In this document: in pieces, positions 1 through 12,100 of the stretch
How the letters are laid out: each line of letters starts with the position of its first letter
How positions within the stretch are numbered: position 1 is the stretch's first letter
Assembly (NCBI GenBank): GCA_934047225.1
Contig: OW203992.1
Coordinates: 2,903,501-2,967,500, forward strand
Direction of reading: 5' to 3'
Origin: Ypsolopha sequella
Taxonomy: Eukaryota > Arthropoda > Insecta > Lepidoptera > Ypsolophidae
DNA: 64,000 nucleotides
Program-made: the position numbers and the translations under genes
The notes under the pieces: model-generated
What the model saw: the letters and a program-made list of their open reading frames with translations, nothing else
Databases searched by the model: none
What the model was told of the DNA's origin: nothing

Positions 1-610
1 ATCGGGATTTCTTAAAAAAAGATTCTTATCATAGTAAAATAGAAAAGTTTAAAAATTTCACAAACTAAAAATATTTCAACCAATAATATAAGTCTCTGTG
101 AGTTTTCTTGAATAATAATTATGAACATATTTAACATAGTACCTATATAATAATTACTTAACTAAAATTTAATATTGAACTAAACATAATTACATACAAC
201 TTTTGTTCTTGAATGAATATTTGTTTTGGTATTTGGCGCATTTTATACATTTCCGTACGTAATCGAAAAATTCAAAACATGTTAGTTGAATGAAAAATTG
301 GTAAATGTTGAAAATCGGGACGACTAGCGTCCCGCCAGCTCCGTCGTCGGGACACGGGACACAGGGGCCTGAAATCGGGATATCCCGATTAAATCGGGAC
401 AGTTGGCAACCCTAGCCATGACTATTCTAAACATTTCTGTGATTGGTACTTTCGAGTAAAGGAAACACTTTCGTGTGTTTTTCTTATTCAGTTTTGTTAA
501 TTTGTAGAGTTGCTATGCGTTCACCGAGTTGCTCAATATTTTTTTTACGATATGGTCATTTTATCCTTCATTTGCCAAATTGTCCATATACAAAATTAGT
601 ATGGGTCTAC
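1..610. other. upstream AT-rich intergenic DNA, no gene seen
   Basis: Mostly AT-rich sequence. A short GC-rich patch at about 318-415 repeats the motif CGGGAC/ATCGGGA in both orientations and looks like an old repeat end. The small open frame at 443-679 has no recognisable domain and leads into the MITE that starts at 611, so it is not called a gene. Confidence 0.5.
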
Positions 611-920
611 GCAAAGATTTCAAAAGTAAAGATAAGCCCTTACCGTACTATGCCAGCACCAAAATGTTTCCACCTTTAAATGGTTGACGCTCACGTTTGG
701 AATCAGTGCTCATCTGAGCACAGTGATAGTTGGACGCCTTAAGTGCACTTAAAGTTAATAATTTTAACAATTTTAGTAGTCTGATCAGTTTGCTGACCGT
801 AGGTAGACAGATTGCGCACTCATAAGTGTGCACGCGTCGGCATTATGTTAACGCACGCATTCAAAAATAATGCAATAGATTTTAGGTGCCAGGGCTCATC
901 TAAACTTTTGAAATCTTTGC
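611..920. repeat. MITE with GCAAAGATTTCAAAAG terminal inverted repeats, copy 1
   Basis: The 16-bp ends GCAAAGATTTCAAAAG and CTTTTGAAATCTTTGC are perfect inverted repeats, and the similarity continues inward through an AGATNAGCCCT block. No coding capacity. A second copy lies in opposite orientation at about 2704-3016. The likely short target duplication (TAC) is too small to classify the family. Confidence 0.8.
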
Positions 921-2703
921 TACGTACCAAATCGTTACATTGACAACCGTTATTTCAATAATGAAATAATACTGAAATACTTAAATTAAATAAATATGTA
1001 ATAGCAATATTATTATGATATAAATAAAGTCTGTTTCAAAGGCAGGGGCACAGAAAATTTTTAATATTTCAATTTCTGTGGGCAGGCAGAAAAAGGACAG
1101 TAAAATGTTAGCGTTCAAAGAAAGAAGAACCTTTACCGTGAAACGCGATAAGAAGCGTGAGCGATAAAGAATTGCATGGAGAGCGATACGTATCGTTTTA
1201 ACGCTAACGCTAACATAATACTTCTGTTTTGCCGCCTGCCTGTGAGACTGACTTTAGTGATAATTATAACAATATTCATTAACTTAAATAAACATGCATA
1301 AATAGAAACAAGAAATATATCAAAGGTCCACTTGGGTAGATTGGCAAACCTAAAAATAGCGTTATTTTAAAACGTTATTGGAAATACGTCTCTAACGTTT
1401 TAAAATACAACAACGTTATTGAAGTCAAATGTTATTTATATCATTATACACTTTGCAATCTCAGTAGTTTTGAAACGAAAACTGGTATAATTGTACTCGT
1501 CTATACGAATAACTTTTGCTATGAAAACAACGTTGAAGTTGCGAAAAAAGAAACAGCTGTTCCATAGAAAATTTAAATACTTGCTCGACCAAAATGTATG
1601 AAACAGCTGACTTTTTTTTCTCGATTTTAGGTTTTACTGTGTAGTAGGAGTTGTTCGTATGGACAAGTATATAGGTAGTTCGCAAAATATTATTTGCTGA
1701 GGTGAATAAAAAATACACAGGAGGGCTTATCTTTTGTGTTAAGAACCGTTTAGCAGCGGATTGTGAAAAGCCTGCCTTTTTTAATTAAGAGCCGCTTGCA
1801 GCCGGATTGTGAAAAACCCACCGTAAATTAGAATTTTAAAGTTTTGAATTTTCAAATTCTAATATACGGAAATCAATGGAAACTTTGCTGTAGCAGCTTA
1901 CACAATACATAGGTAACGGGTTTTTTTGAGGAACTATTAAGTACATTTTGGATATAAGTGTTCTGTTTTAATTAATTAGAAATTTTGATTTTCCAGAAAA
2001 TGTAAATGGAGTAAACGGTCTTGATATATTCTAATGAGTTCAGATGTTTACCACACCTAAATCCATCAGTGAATGTTTTTAAATAAATTTCGTAATTGAC
2101 ACTCTTTGGGTAATTGTAAATTAAAAATGTTGGATATATGTACAAGTAATTTTTCAAGTATTGCAATTGTCTTAGTTGCTTCCAAGATAATTAGAAGTAC
2201 CAATACTAGCTGTTCACAGTTTATGGATGGCGTGTGCTTTAATTTATTTATTTATTTAATATAAAATTGTTCAGCATTACAGTATTAACCAACTAACTGA
2301 CCAATTCAAAGATATATACAAAGTAAAATAATTAAAAACATATTCAAAAACAAAGAAAGATAATATTGTTAAAGAACTAAATATTTCTATATATAATGTT
2401 GATCTAGGGACATCGTCTTTGATACTTCACTCTCACAGTACTTCAGACATTCCCTTAAAGAGCTCACGTACTCGTTTGTTATATTGTTCTCCAACATTAA
2501 GCCGAATTGCAGTAAAGAATATTCCCTGAACTATACTATTACCAGTTTTCGTTTCTAAAACCACTTACTCGGTGAATTAACGTTACCGTCAGTACCTACT
2601 TACAAAATAACGTTATATACCTTTACCAATTTCGTTTATGTCTTCCTTTTTTCAGTTATAACATTATTATTAACGAAACGGATAATTAAAAACGCTATAA
2701 AAC
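921..2703. other. AT-rich stretch with fragments of old repeats
   Basis: No gene seen. Two related blocks at about 1737-1772 and 1785-1822 share the core CCGGATTGTGAAAAACCC (or a close variant). The same block occurs reversed at about 63370-63410 near the right end of the window, so it is a dispersed repeat terminus. The remainder is low-complexity. Confidence 0.5.
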
Positions 2704-3016
2704 CAAATATTTCAAAAGTTTAGATGAGCCCTAGCACCTAAAATCTATTGCATTGTTTTTGAATGCGTGCGTTAACATAATGCCGACTATTGCCGACGCA
2801 CGCGCACTTATGAGTGCGCAATCTACGGTCAGCAAACTGATCAGACTACTAAAGTTGTTAAAATGATTAACTTTAAGTGCACTTAAGGCATCCAACTATC
2901 ACTTTGTTCAGATGAGCACTGATTCCAAGCGTGTGAGCGTCACCCATTTAAAGGTGGAAACATTTTGGTGCTGTCATAGCACGGTAAGGGCTTATCTTAA
3001 CTTTTGAAATCTTTGT
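2704..3016. repeat. MITE with GCAAAGATTTCAAAAG-type ends, copy 2 (inverted)
   Basis: Reverse-orientation copy of the 611-920 element. It shares the long interior block around a GTGCACTTAAGGC motif and the outer TTTCAAAAGT...ACTTTTGAAATC ends. Several substitutions and small indels separate the two copies. Confidence 0.8.
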
Positions 3017-3566
3017 TTAAAACAGTAAACCTGCCGGTATCTTTTTGTATAACTTTATTATATAGGCATGATTGTCTGCATCAGTTGCATTAAAATGAAT
3101 AAGTACATATTTATTCATGTATGTATATATAATATATAAGCTATTACTACTATCAAGAAAAGCCGCAATAGTGATTATTATGCATATTATAATATGTGTA
3201 ATATGCCTATGTATATTTTGCCTATCATATAATTTACTCCTAATATAATTTTAGTTTTATCAGACATATAATATTTTAACTTTCGCCTTTCTCGTATTTA
3301 TGTTATGTACCTATGTTAAATGTATTATATACTTATTCTTAGCACCTACTTAGTTTCTGTCTAACATTTATTTAAGCAGGCCTTTTAAAGTAGATACTAA
3401 ATATTATTTATTTGAAATGTTGTTATAATTCGCTACTTCTCCTGTAGTTTAATGTGATATTTTGTACTTTGCTTAGAGGTTGACTAGATATTTAATTAAC
3501 TTTAGTATTTACGTGACAAGGCAGGCAATTTGGGACTTTTACAATTATTTTGTTATTATTATTATA
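3017..3566. other. AT-rich intergenic DNA, nothing recognised
   Basis: Poly-A/T and TA-rich tracts only. No open frame with recognisable domains and no clear repeat ends. Confidence 0.4.
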
Positions 3567-3959
3567 TTAAAGTTAAACGTCAGTCGCTAAACGCAAAGTG
3601 CATAACTTAACCTTGTTTTTCGTATTTAGAAGTTAAAAATTGAAAAATATTTTGGTATGTGGCAATTGACGCCAATAGTTCAGTATTAGTGAGGTTTGTA
3701 AAGCTCGAGTTTGAAATTTAATGCACAATTAGTCATGATCTTGTCCAAACAAAGTCAAAACAGCATTTTAAGTTGGTTTTGAAAAGGTCATGACAAATTG
3801 TGTTTACCATTTTTAAACACTTGCTTTATAAACCTCACTAATAATTAATTATTGGCGTCAATTGCCACATACTATAATGCTTTTCAATTTTTTATTCCTA
3901 ACAAGAAAAACAAAGTTAAGTTATCCACTTTGCGCTAAGCGACTGATGTTTAACCTTAA
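3567..3959. repeat. TTAA-flanked foldback (hairpin) MITE
   Basis: The two halves are inverted copies of each other over most of their length. The left half carries AACGTCAGTCGCTAAACGC and GGCAATTGACGCCAATA, and the right half carries the reverse complements with scattered mismatches. TTAA lies at both outer ends. It is non-coding and would form a long snap-back structure if transcribed. Confidence 0.85.
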
Positions 3960-4131
3960 AGTGAATTGGCCCGAATACTTACTGAGATAAGTAGACATTT
4001 TTATTTATTTTTGTAAATTGTTATTTAACAACGGAATCTCTGACTACTGCACTAGTTGTTCGTGCAAAATAATTTTTGATCAATAAAACAGTCTTTAATC
4101 AATGAAGATCATGATTTTCACTTTATGGTCC

Positions 4132-4480
4132 TATCCATCCATCCATCAGCCCGTATTCGTCCACTGCTGGACATAGGCCTCCCCAATATTACGCCACTCT
4201 TGGCGGTCCTCAGTCATCCTCATCCAGCCGCCACCCGCAACGTTCATCAGATCGTTAGTCCAGCGGGCACGAGGGCGGCCTACGCTGCGCTTTGCTGTAC
4301 GTGGTCTCCATTCTAATGCCTTACGGCTCCAACGGTTATTACGTCGGCGACAAATATGGCCAGTCCACTGCCACTTCGACTTACTGATTCGGCAGGCTAT
4401 GTCGGTCACCTTCGATCTCTGACGGATATCTTCGTTTCGGATTTTATCCATCAAAGATATCCCAAGCATTTTCTTTATGG
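4132..4480 (-). mobile_element. 3' end of an RTE-like non-LTR retrotransposon (C-terminal ORF remnant)
   Basis: On the minus strand this encodes a 107-codon tail. Its features are a basic W-x-G-H-I segment, the block RSVGRPRARW, the segment WRNIGEAYVQQW, and then a tail of GGAT repeats. This is the usual C-terminal end of RTE-type endonuclease/reverse transcriptases in arthropods. The rest of the element is absent (5'-truncated). Related tails lie at 11880-12220, 15685-15918 and 52368-52545. The clade is from memory of the motif style. Confidence 0.75.
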
Positions 4481-4564
4481 TCCTGCGAGCTAGATATCTT
4501 TATAGGTCCTTTGATTCGGATAAAGTATAACAGACATTTCGGCTCTAGGTAGTTCAGTAAAGCG

Positions 4565-5110
4565 AGTACCCCTACATATCATTGCGGTGGACAGGATATG
4601 GGTAAATTCGAGACTTGTGTTGAGACCAGTGGCGTATTTACCTTAGAGCCAAAAGGGCCATGGCCCGGGGCGGCAGGCTGCGAGGGGCTGCACAAGCAAT
4701 TAAGAGTTAGCTATTCTTAATACCTATAGAAGCTGACTTGACAAAATTCGTTAATTATGACAGTGTTGTTGAAGAATTTTGTAACTAATTTGGCCATCAG
4801 AAAAAATGTAAATATTGAATAAATAGTGTTTGTATGGCCTTTTTAGTTTTTTCATTCATTATCACTATTCTTAGCCCACATCAACACACTGTTGGATTTC
4901 ATTTTATTTTATTATAGAAAGATTTTTGCTTTTTCCTCCTTATTTTATGGGACGACAAACCTTACAGGCCCAGGGCGTTAAATCTTAAAATACGTCACTG
5001 GTTGAGACCCAGTAAGCGAGAGGTCCCGGGTTCGAATGCCTGTTCCGAACTCCTCGCATCAAATTTACTTTTCTGTTGCGTTTCTATACCGCAATGATAT
5101 AAGTAATGTT
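4565..5110 (+). repeat. tRNA-derived SINE interrupted by a MITE
   Basis: A Pol III B-box-like GGTTCGAATGC lies at about 5031, preceded by CGAGAGGTCCC and followed by a tail containing TGCGTTTCTATACCGCAATG. The same head and tail recur at 47580-47690 (GGTTCGGATCC, then GCGTTTCTATACTGCAATG), which defines the repeat. It is split by the hAT-like MITE at 4627-5000. Confidence 0.65.
4627..5000. mobile_element. hAT-like MITE nested in SINE, with 8-bp target duplication
   Basis: Ends are CAGTGGCGTATTT and AAATACGTCACTG. Both sides carry the 8-bp duplication GTTGAGAC (4619-4626 and 5001-5008), the size expected for hAT transposition. Removing the element rejoins the SINE sequence. No transposase; about 374 bp. 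Confidence 0.85.
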
Positions 5111-5369
5111 GAATTATAAAAAAAAAACTTTGTAATACTTTTGTGGCAATGTGTTTTGTTTGTGTACCAACTGTCATGAATCAGCCATTTCCCTCGATCC
5201 AGATGCCACGATTCAACTTCGTGCTACTTAACCAACCCACACACGGTTCTTAGAACCAATTATATTTGAAGAAACTCGCTAACCTCCAATTAACAACAGT
5301 TCAGAACATAATATCTGAATAAAACATGCGTCCTTAACTCGCTTTGACAGCTTAAAAATTGATAGAAAC

Positions 5370-6105
5370 TTTCGGGGGATGGACCGACCCCGATACGATG
5401 AGTAATGGCGGGCGGCGCGAGGCCGGGCATGCATATTGCAGGTGCTTGTATGTGCTGCTTGTTGGTACAACATTACTGACACTAGCAGCCTATAATTGAG
5501 TCAGCAGACCTCGTCACCTGCAGCCCCGTCTAGTACCAGCTCTCATTGAACGGGGACACGTTTAAATATTCAATCGCCTTTCCATCCCTTACCTGTCCCA
5601 CCCTCGTTTGTACACGAGACGGGGATGGCTATAGATCGGTCAGTCGCGTGTCTGTAACGAGGGAAGTGGAGGTGCGAGGGTGGCGAAGTGGAATGTTGTC
5701 AGTCGTTGATGGTAGCGTCCAGGGAGTGGTCGTTGCGCCATGCCAGTTCGGAACACGCTGGTGAAAATGATATCGCGGCGGCACTACTTTAGAATAACCA
5801 CGCGGATATGCTAAGATGAGTTAGAGAACTATACAAGTTTCTTTTGGTTTTCGTTGTGAGGTCCAGCCGTGAAGGTCGCGTCTCCATCGATTGATAACTC
5901 ATTAATTGCTTCTAGCCTCGGTGTCCGTCGTCAAAGGCCGCGGGCCGGCCATAAACAAAGTTTCAAGAACTGTACACAAATATTTTATATATATATATCC
6001 TTTTTATTATAGTGCCAACTTATATATTGCTAAGAATTTTTTAAGAGTTTTGATAGTGAAAGTTTTCGGTCGGAAGTACAAAATAAACTTTTCTCTTCAT
6101 GGAAT
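5370..6105 (+). promoter_or_regulatory. probable promoter and 5' UTR of the adenylate kinase gene
   Basis: This stretch is clearly richer in G+C and CpG than its surroundings (for example around 5400-5435, 5610-5770 and 5870-5955) and lies directly upstream of the first coding exon. A TA-rich run TTTTATATATATATATCC lies at about 5984-6001. The transcription start cannot be fixed from sequence. Short open frames here (such as 5546-5764) have no recognisable content. Confidence 0.45.
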
Positions 6106-6127
6106 ATGGGCATCTGCTTAGACACAG
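6106..6127 (+). CDS. AK5: AK5-like exon 1 (coding part): MGICLDT
   Basis: ATG at 6106 reads M-G-I-C-L-D-T plus one base, followed by the strong donor CAG/GTAAGTG at 6128. The leftover G joins AA at the start of exon 2 to make Glu8, so the phase fits exactly. Gly2 and Cys4 match the pattern for N-myristoylation with nearby palmitoylation, which would tether the enzyme to membranes. Another ATG seven bases upstream (6099) is out of frame and hits a stop in exon 2. The 5' UTR part of this exon extends upstream for an unknown distance. This exon is inferred from splice site and phase, not from homology. Confidence 0.7.
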
Positions 6128-9100
6128 GTAAGTGTAATATAATAATAAGCTTGCTTGTTTTTCTTTGTATACCTTTTCTACGATCAGTTGCATGCTAAAC
6201 ATCAAAAAGTTCAAATAGACAAATACCGTCCACCATTAATTATTTCCGGTGATGGACAGGCGCTTTGAGGTTCCTAGAGCTTCAGATACATAAAGTCCTA
6301 GAATGCTTTATGAATGAAGACGTCTTTAATAGTAGTTTATGCTACAAGGGCAAAAAGGAATAAATTACGAGGACGATTTAAAACACGAGCGTAGCGAGTG
6401 TTTTAAACGTAACCGAGTAATTTATTGCTTTTACGCCCGTGTATCATACTACGTTTTTCAATGCATAGTGTTACGGAAATGAAAACAAATATAATCTTGT
6501 GAACTTCAAATTATGATTGGCTCAAAAGGACTGTATCCAAAGCCGTTAAACAGTGGAAAAAAAAGTATAACATCTATGGTACACAGGAAAGGCTGCAGGT
6601 TAGCCAACCATTGCAAATAAATAAAAAAAAATAATAATAAAGCCCTAGGGCAAAATAATCGACTTTCTGTTCGGTTTTGAAACTTTTGATGCATAAAAAG
6701 TGGGCCTTTACGAGCACTTGCATTGAAAAATAACTTAGAATCTGGAAAAGCATCGTGATTAATAGATCTATACATATGTTACCCAATTCGTCACTGCAGA
6801 TATAGTGCTAAGTTTGTTTGGGAGATCTCCCTAACAATGTTATCACTGTTTCATCTATACAGAACAATCCGTTAATTGGTTCAAGAGCTAAAACTGAACA
6901 TACAGATAAACAGACATCAAGACTGACAAAAATTAAAAAAATGGTAGTTTCGGCCTCAAAAATATTCAATGTCAATATTCAATGCCCTTTTTTACAACTT
7001 TATTATTATAATGATATAGATGACAGAGAACTTATTGGTCGGGGATTGTGTACAGATCTGGTAGAAATAGCATAGTAACAAATAATTCGGCTCCGACACG
7101 CGCACTGATGAATGAACAAACTGCGGGTCTACCGCGTAATACTCATTTGTATCAACTTCAAGCAAATGCATGCGAAATTCAACGCGTGTAAAAGAGATGG
7201 CATGTTAGGCGGGCGTCGTCGCACGCACGTCAAATTTCAATCTCAAGTTGATGTTGATGAAAATGAGAATTACGCGGTAGACCCGCGGATATCAGTCCCT
7301 TAGCCAGGATTCGCTTTCGGGAAGGTATAGGTAATAAGGTGGTATAAACTGGTGGTTGAAGCATCACAAAAATATTTTTTACGGTATAAATACAGTAAAA
7401 CTATTTAGATATTTTTTTAACCAAACATTTTGAGTCGGGTACGTGTCTGTTATTTCAGGCTCTTCAGCGGATGTAAAGTTTTTAATTCAGTTTATTTGGA
7501 TTTTATAAGAGTGGCTAAATAAGTCTAAATAAAATAAAAACTTACCTCAAAAAAAAATCTATCTTGTAATGCACTTCAAAGTTTTCACTCCAATTTGCAC
7601 TATCCAATCCAATTCAATTCAATTGACAGGTTAGTTTTTACGCCATGGCATGTGGCTGCTCCTTAGATAAGGCAACTATAATCACAATACATACAGCCAA
7701 ATTCATATCGGAGGCTTGGTAAGTGATCAGTATCCCGGATCGATAACATTTTTTGCTAATTTCGCAGAATAAAACGTTCAAATCCCATAAGTATAGTAAT
7801 TAAGGCGGTAACAGAGGATCTCGGTCCAAAACGCATATTTTATTATTGTTTGGCAAATTTTTGAATAAAAAGTATGCAATAAATGCGTTTTATGGTGATT
7901 TGCGCAAATTGCTGATCAATAATTATGTTTTCACAAGCAACTGATATCATTTTATGCATTACACTATGATTGCATTACATAACAACAGTAAACTCGCTTT
8001 AAAGTTTGTAAATGTAGTGCAATTAAAATGTAGTATATAAAATGACGTAATTTATTTTTGGACACCTAATTATTACTAAGCAATTTGCGCAAATCGCCAC
8101 AAAACGCATTAATTACAAACTTTTTATTCTAAAATTTGGCAAACAATAATAAAATGTGCATTTTGGACCGAGATCCTCTGTTACCACCTTAACTCGGGGC
8201 TGGGCTTGCGTTTGTATAGAACCAAAAAAAAATTCACGAATTTCACAAAAAGAGTCTTGGAACCTTGATACTGAGCACTTATCGAGTCTTCGGTGTGAAT
8301 TTGGCTGCATAAATAAGTGTCACTTTGTATTACTATAAATTGTATGTTGCCAGAACAAAACAATGAAGAGGCGGAGACGCCCGCGACGCGTGAGAGGACG
8401 CGTGGCGTCAGCGCGTGGGCGGGGCGCGCCACTCCGCCCACAGCCAGCTTCCCGATGCAGAACTCCAGCCACGTCAAGTTCGAGCCGCCCTCCGTGCCCG
8501 TCATATTCATACTGGGTCAGTAGTTCTTGGGCGAACACTTTCTAAGTATTTTTTCCTATAGTTGCATAGTGCATAGGCAAATAGTAAAATTCGGCATTTT
8601 ACAAACAGCGTCGTCAGTTTCTAAACCCTCGCTATTTTGCTACTTTACGAATCTTCATCATATAGTAGAACTCGGCATTTTATAATTTGCCTCAGCATAT
8701 AGTATTTCTGTTATAACTAATGAGGGTCGCCTCGCTTCGCTCGGCTCGGGCTCCCAACTAACACGCTCCTCCTCGCTCCGCTCGTCGTCGCACCTACTTT
8801 TCACTTTTTGGTGAAATACTTTCGATTTCGGCTTTTTAGAAAATGACGAAAACGTTTTACAAAGAGCGGGCATTTTGCAATTTGCCAAAGCTCAAATAGC
8901 AAAACAGCGAGCGTTTAAAAACTGACGACGCCGTTTGAAAAATGCCGAATTTTACTATTTGCCTGCCACATCTACCTACTAACTATCTGGAAAGGAGAGG
9001 TTCAGATGGAATGTGTATAGCGCAGTCAGTGGGATCCAGGTTCGAATTCTGCTCGTCAAGCACGCAACAATACATTCTCACAAATACTGTCAAAACGTGT

Positions 9101-12100
9101 ATTTGTCACCGAAAAATAGCGGCGGTAGGCTCAACCCTTATCATTTTGGATCGTAAAAATCGTGGGTGAAAATAAGGTGTACAAGTGGCAATCCATACTC
9201 TGAATCGACTCTGTGATCCTTTATTATTATTATAAATATTATCTTACCTAATAATCGTACCTTGAAATTCAAGTGGTTTTGGAAACGAAAACTGCTGGTA
9301 GCACAGCAACTTTTAGTATGGAGCCAAAATTAATTTATTTCGATCAAGTAGATATTTGACGTTTCTTTAGAATAAACAGCTATAATTCTGCGTGATTTCT
9401 AACTTCGTCCTTTGGTTCGTTTAGGTCACAAATTTCATTTTCCGTGTATAAACGATTACCTATCTCACTGAGTGACCTTGCTCTGAACTTCGTCATCAAA
9501 ACGCAATATTGTGAAGCCAACCTGCCTGTCAGAGGTAGGATCATCTCGTGTAAATTTGTCGGTCGTAAAACGACACTTTTCCAAAATTAAAATGATATTA
9601 TATAGGGATCAAGCTATGCTGAGAGCAGGGTCAGCGGCAAAGTTATTAACTGAGATAGATTAACAGCGAAAATAGTGATAGAAAAATACTAAAACTATAT
9701 GTAAGAAAAATATAAAAAAAATATTTTATGATTTAAAGGGGGCCGTCGATATATTACGTCAATATACTACAATTATCCTATTATCATTATCTAATAAGTC
9801 CAATGACCACACTCTCTCACAAAACTGAAGTAAATCGATTGTGGTTTACATATTATTTTTTATTTTTAGATAATACATAAAGCTGAACTTTTTTAAAATT
9901 TAACATCAAAAGACTTTGAAAATAATTGCAAGCAGAACATTCATTACGTTGTTTTTTTGCAAAAGCTCTCTATAACAATATTACCGACGAACGCTAAAAA
10001 TAAATCAAATTATTTTTTCTGTATATGGTGCATAACTAATTTGGTGCTATTGTCCGCCCGGGTAGCGGTATTTTCACTAAGCCGCTACTATCAGGCTCTA
10101 TGAAACTGACAGCAGGATAGCATAAATTACGAATCTAAGTTACTAAAGTACACCAAGTTTTTCCCTTAAGGCGCTCTTATCCCAGAAGAGTGACTCTCTG
10201 TCTTTTTCTTTACGTGTAAGGAGTAAAGAAAATAACGACACTTTTGTACTTTTTCGTTGTTTTTATCGGTTTTTAAATTGTTTAAAAATAAGGGATATGT
10301 TTATTAAAACCCACTTACGTGGTCGACCTAGAAAATTTAAAGAGCAATATTACCAGATATGTTTCGTTAATAACAGAGTGGAATTATGGAAATAGCATGA
10401 TTTGAAAGGTCTTATTACATGCTGTGTTCGTGAATTATTTCTATCGAGCAAAGTTTATCTGATCATGTAACACATGCCTGGAAGACCTAGATAAAGGTTC
10501 GAACTATATTGCGTATTTTTTTTTTGGAAGTTTTAGACGATATTTGAAAGTTCTATTTGACTTTGAAATTACTGATTTTGGGATAAGAGCGCCTTAAAAT
10601 TCTTGGCGATTTTTGTTTTTCCACCAATTTTTCCCGCCGATTCAATATTTGGCTATATCTCTGAAAGTAGTTGTCAAAATCTAAAGCGGTTTTTTTTTTC
10701 TAAAACTAGATTATATTTCCTAAACAATTTAAAAAAAGAGAAAGTTATTTTTTTTTATATACGGGTGAAAGTACAGTGGAGTACCGCATCAAGTAAGACA
10801 CATTGTAAATGAAAATATTATTAAAAGCTATTGCCGCACATCTTCTTAGCTCAAATAATAAAATTAATATAATAAACAAAAAAGAAATGTAACGTCAAAT
10901 GAGTGCTGCAGATCTGCAAATCTCGAAGAGCTGCGGCGTGCATTCTCTCTTCGGGCAACCTAGCTAGAGTTATTTATGGGAAGGTTGGTACGTGTCGTAA
11001 ATAAGAACAATGTTATAGTTATCCATTCACCTCATATTTTAGGTGGTAGAGTTGATGCCGGGCTCGACTGTGGAGGTACCACCATCTTACTTGGAGACCC
11101 CTCGAAGTTATTCGGGGGAGAGTAAGAGGACAGCTCACAGGCAAAAACCCAGGAGGTCTACCTATAAAAAAAAAAAAAAAAAAATTACTTGTAATGCACA
11201 TTACTAATAAAAATGTTCTATGTTCTATGTTCCATGCCTGGGACCGATGGATGGCGGTATATCCATCCCTAATAGCCGGGCCTTATATGGAACATTCATT
11301 AAAGACTGGTGACGGGCAGCGGCGTCACTGGTGCGAGGGTTCCGGCACCGCGCTTACCAACCCGCCTGCCCAGCGTGTGTGAGTATGGGCAATTCTTCCA
11401 TAATGACCGACGGGAGTGGCAAAGTCCTGGAAAGGCTTATGTCCAGCAGTGGACGAACTAGGCTGATGGATGATGGATGAGGATTCACCTGATATCTACG
11501 AGTATTTTACTTTTAGTACACAACAGTTAGATTAAATACAAAGGTGCAATAAAATTAATTACATGCATCCGGTTAGTAGAAATGATTCAGTAATTGGTAT
11601 TTTTCATGTTACTCATGGTTTGTTTATACTTGGTTTTATCACGCAACATAATATGTATACAAAACAATACAGACATGACACTTACCTACTTATATAAATA
11701 CAGTTTTTTCAACGATTATTATTATTGAACACGGAAACAATTTTGTCGCTCGTTACTAGACTGGATAATAATTGTATATAAATAAGTGTCGATTCGGTGT
11801 GATACGACTTAACTTTTTTGATAGAACGTATATTATTTTATCTTATCTGAACATTATTATAGATTACTTTACTAACCTTTACTGATGGATAAAATCCGAA
11901 ACGAGGAAAGCCGTCAGATATCGAGAGTGACCAACATAGCCAATTAGATATAGATCATATAGAATCAGTAAGTTGAAGTGACAGTAGGCTGGCCATATTT
12001 GTCGCCGACATAATGGCCGTTGGGGCCGAAAGGCGTTGGAATGGAGACCACGTTTAGCAAAGCGTAGCGTAGGCCGACCTCGTGCCCGCTGGACCGACGA

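Noticed and set aside
4146..4469. Host gene on the minus strand
   Set aside because: The 107-codon frame is the C-terminal tail of an RTE-like LINE repeated four times in the window.
5546..5764. Protein-coding ORF in the promoter region
   Set aside because: No recognisable domain, and no splice donor linking it in phase to the gene. Better explained as CpG-rich 5' flank.
6099..6127. ATG at 6099 as the gene's start codon
   Set aside because: Its frame meets TGA in exon 2 after splicing, whereas ATG 6106 continues in phase through all exons.
6506..6786. Small hydrophobic ORFs repeated in several places
   Set aside because: They appear wherever the six-copy repeat occurs, in either orientation, so similarity comes from the repeat, not from protein conservation.
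8317..8523. Unspliced start within exon 2 (GTG 8317 or ATG 8344)
   Set aside because: A good acceptor at 8353 and exact phase with the MGICLDT exon favour splicing. ATG 8344 remains a weaker alternative.
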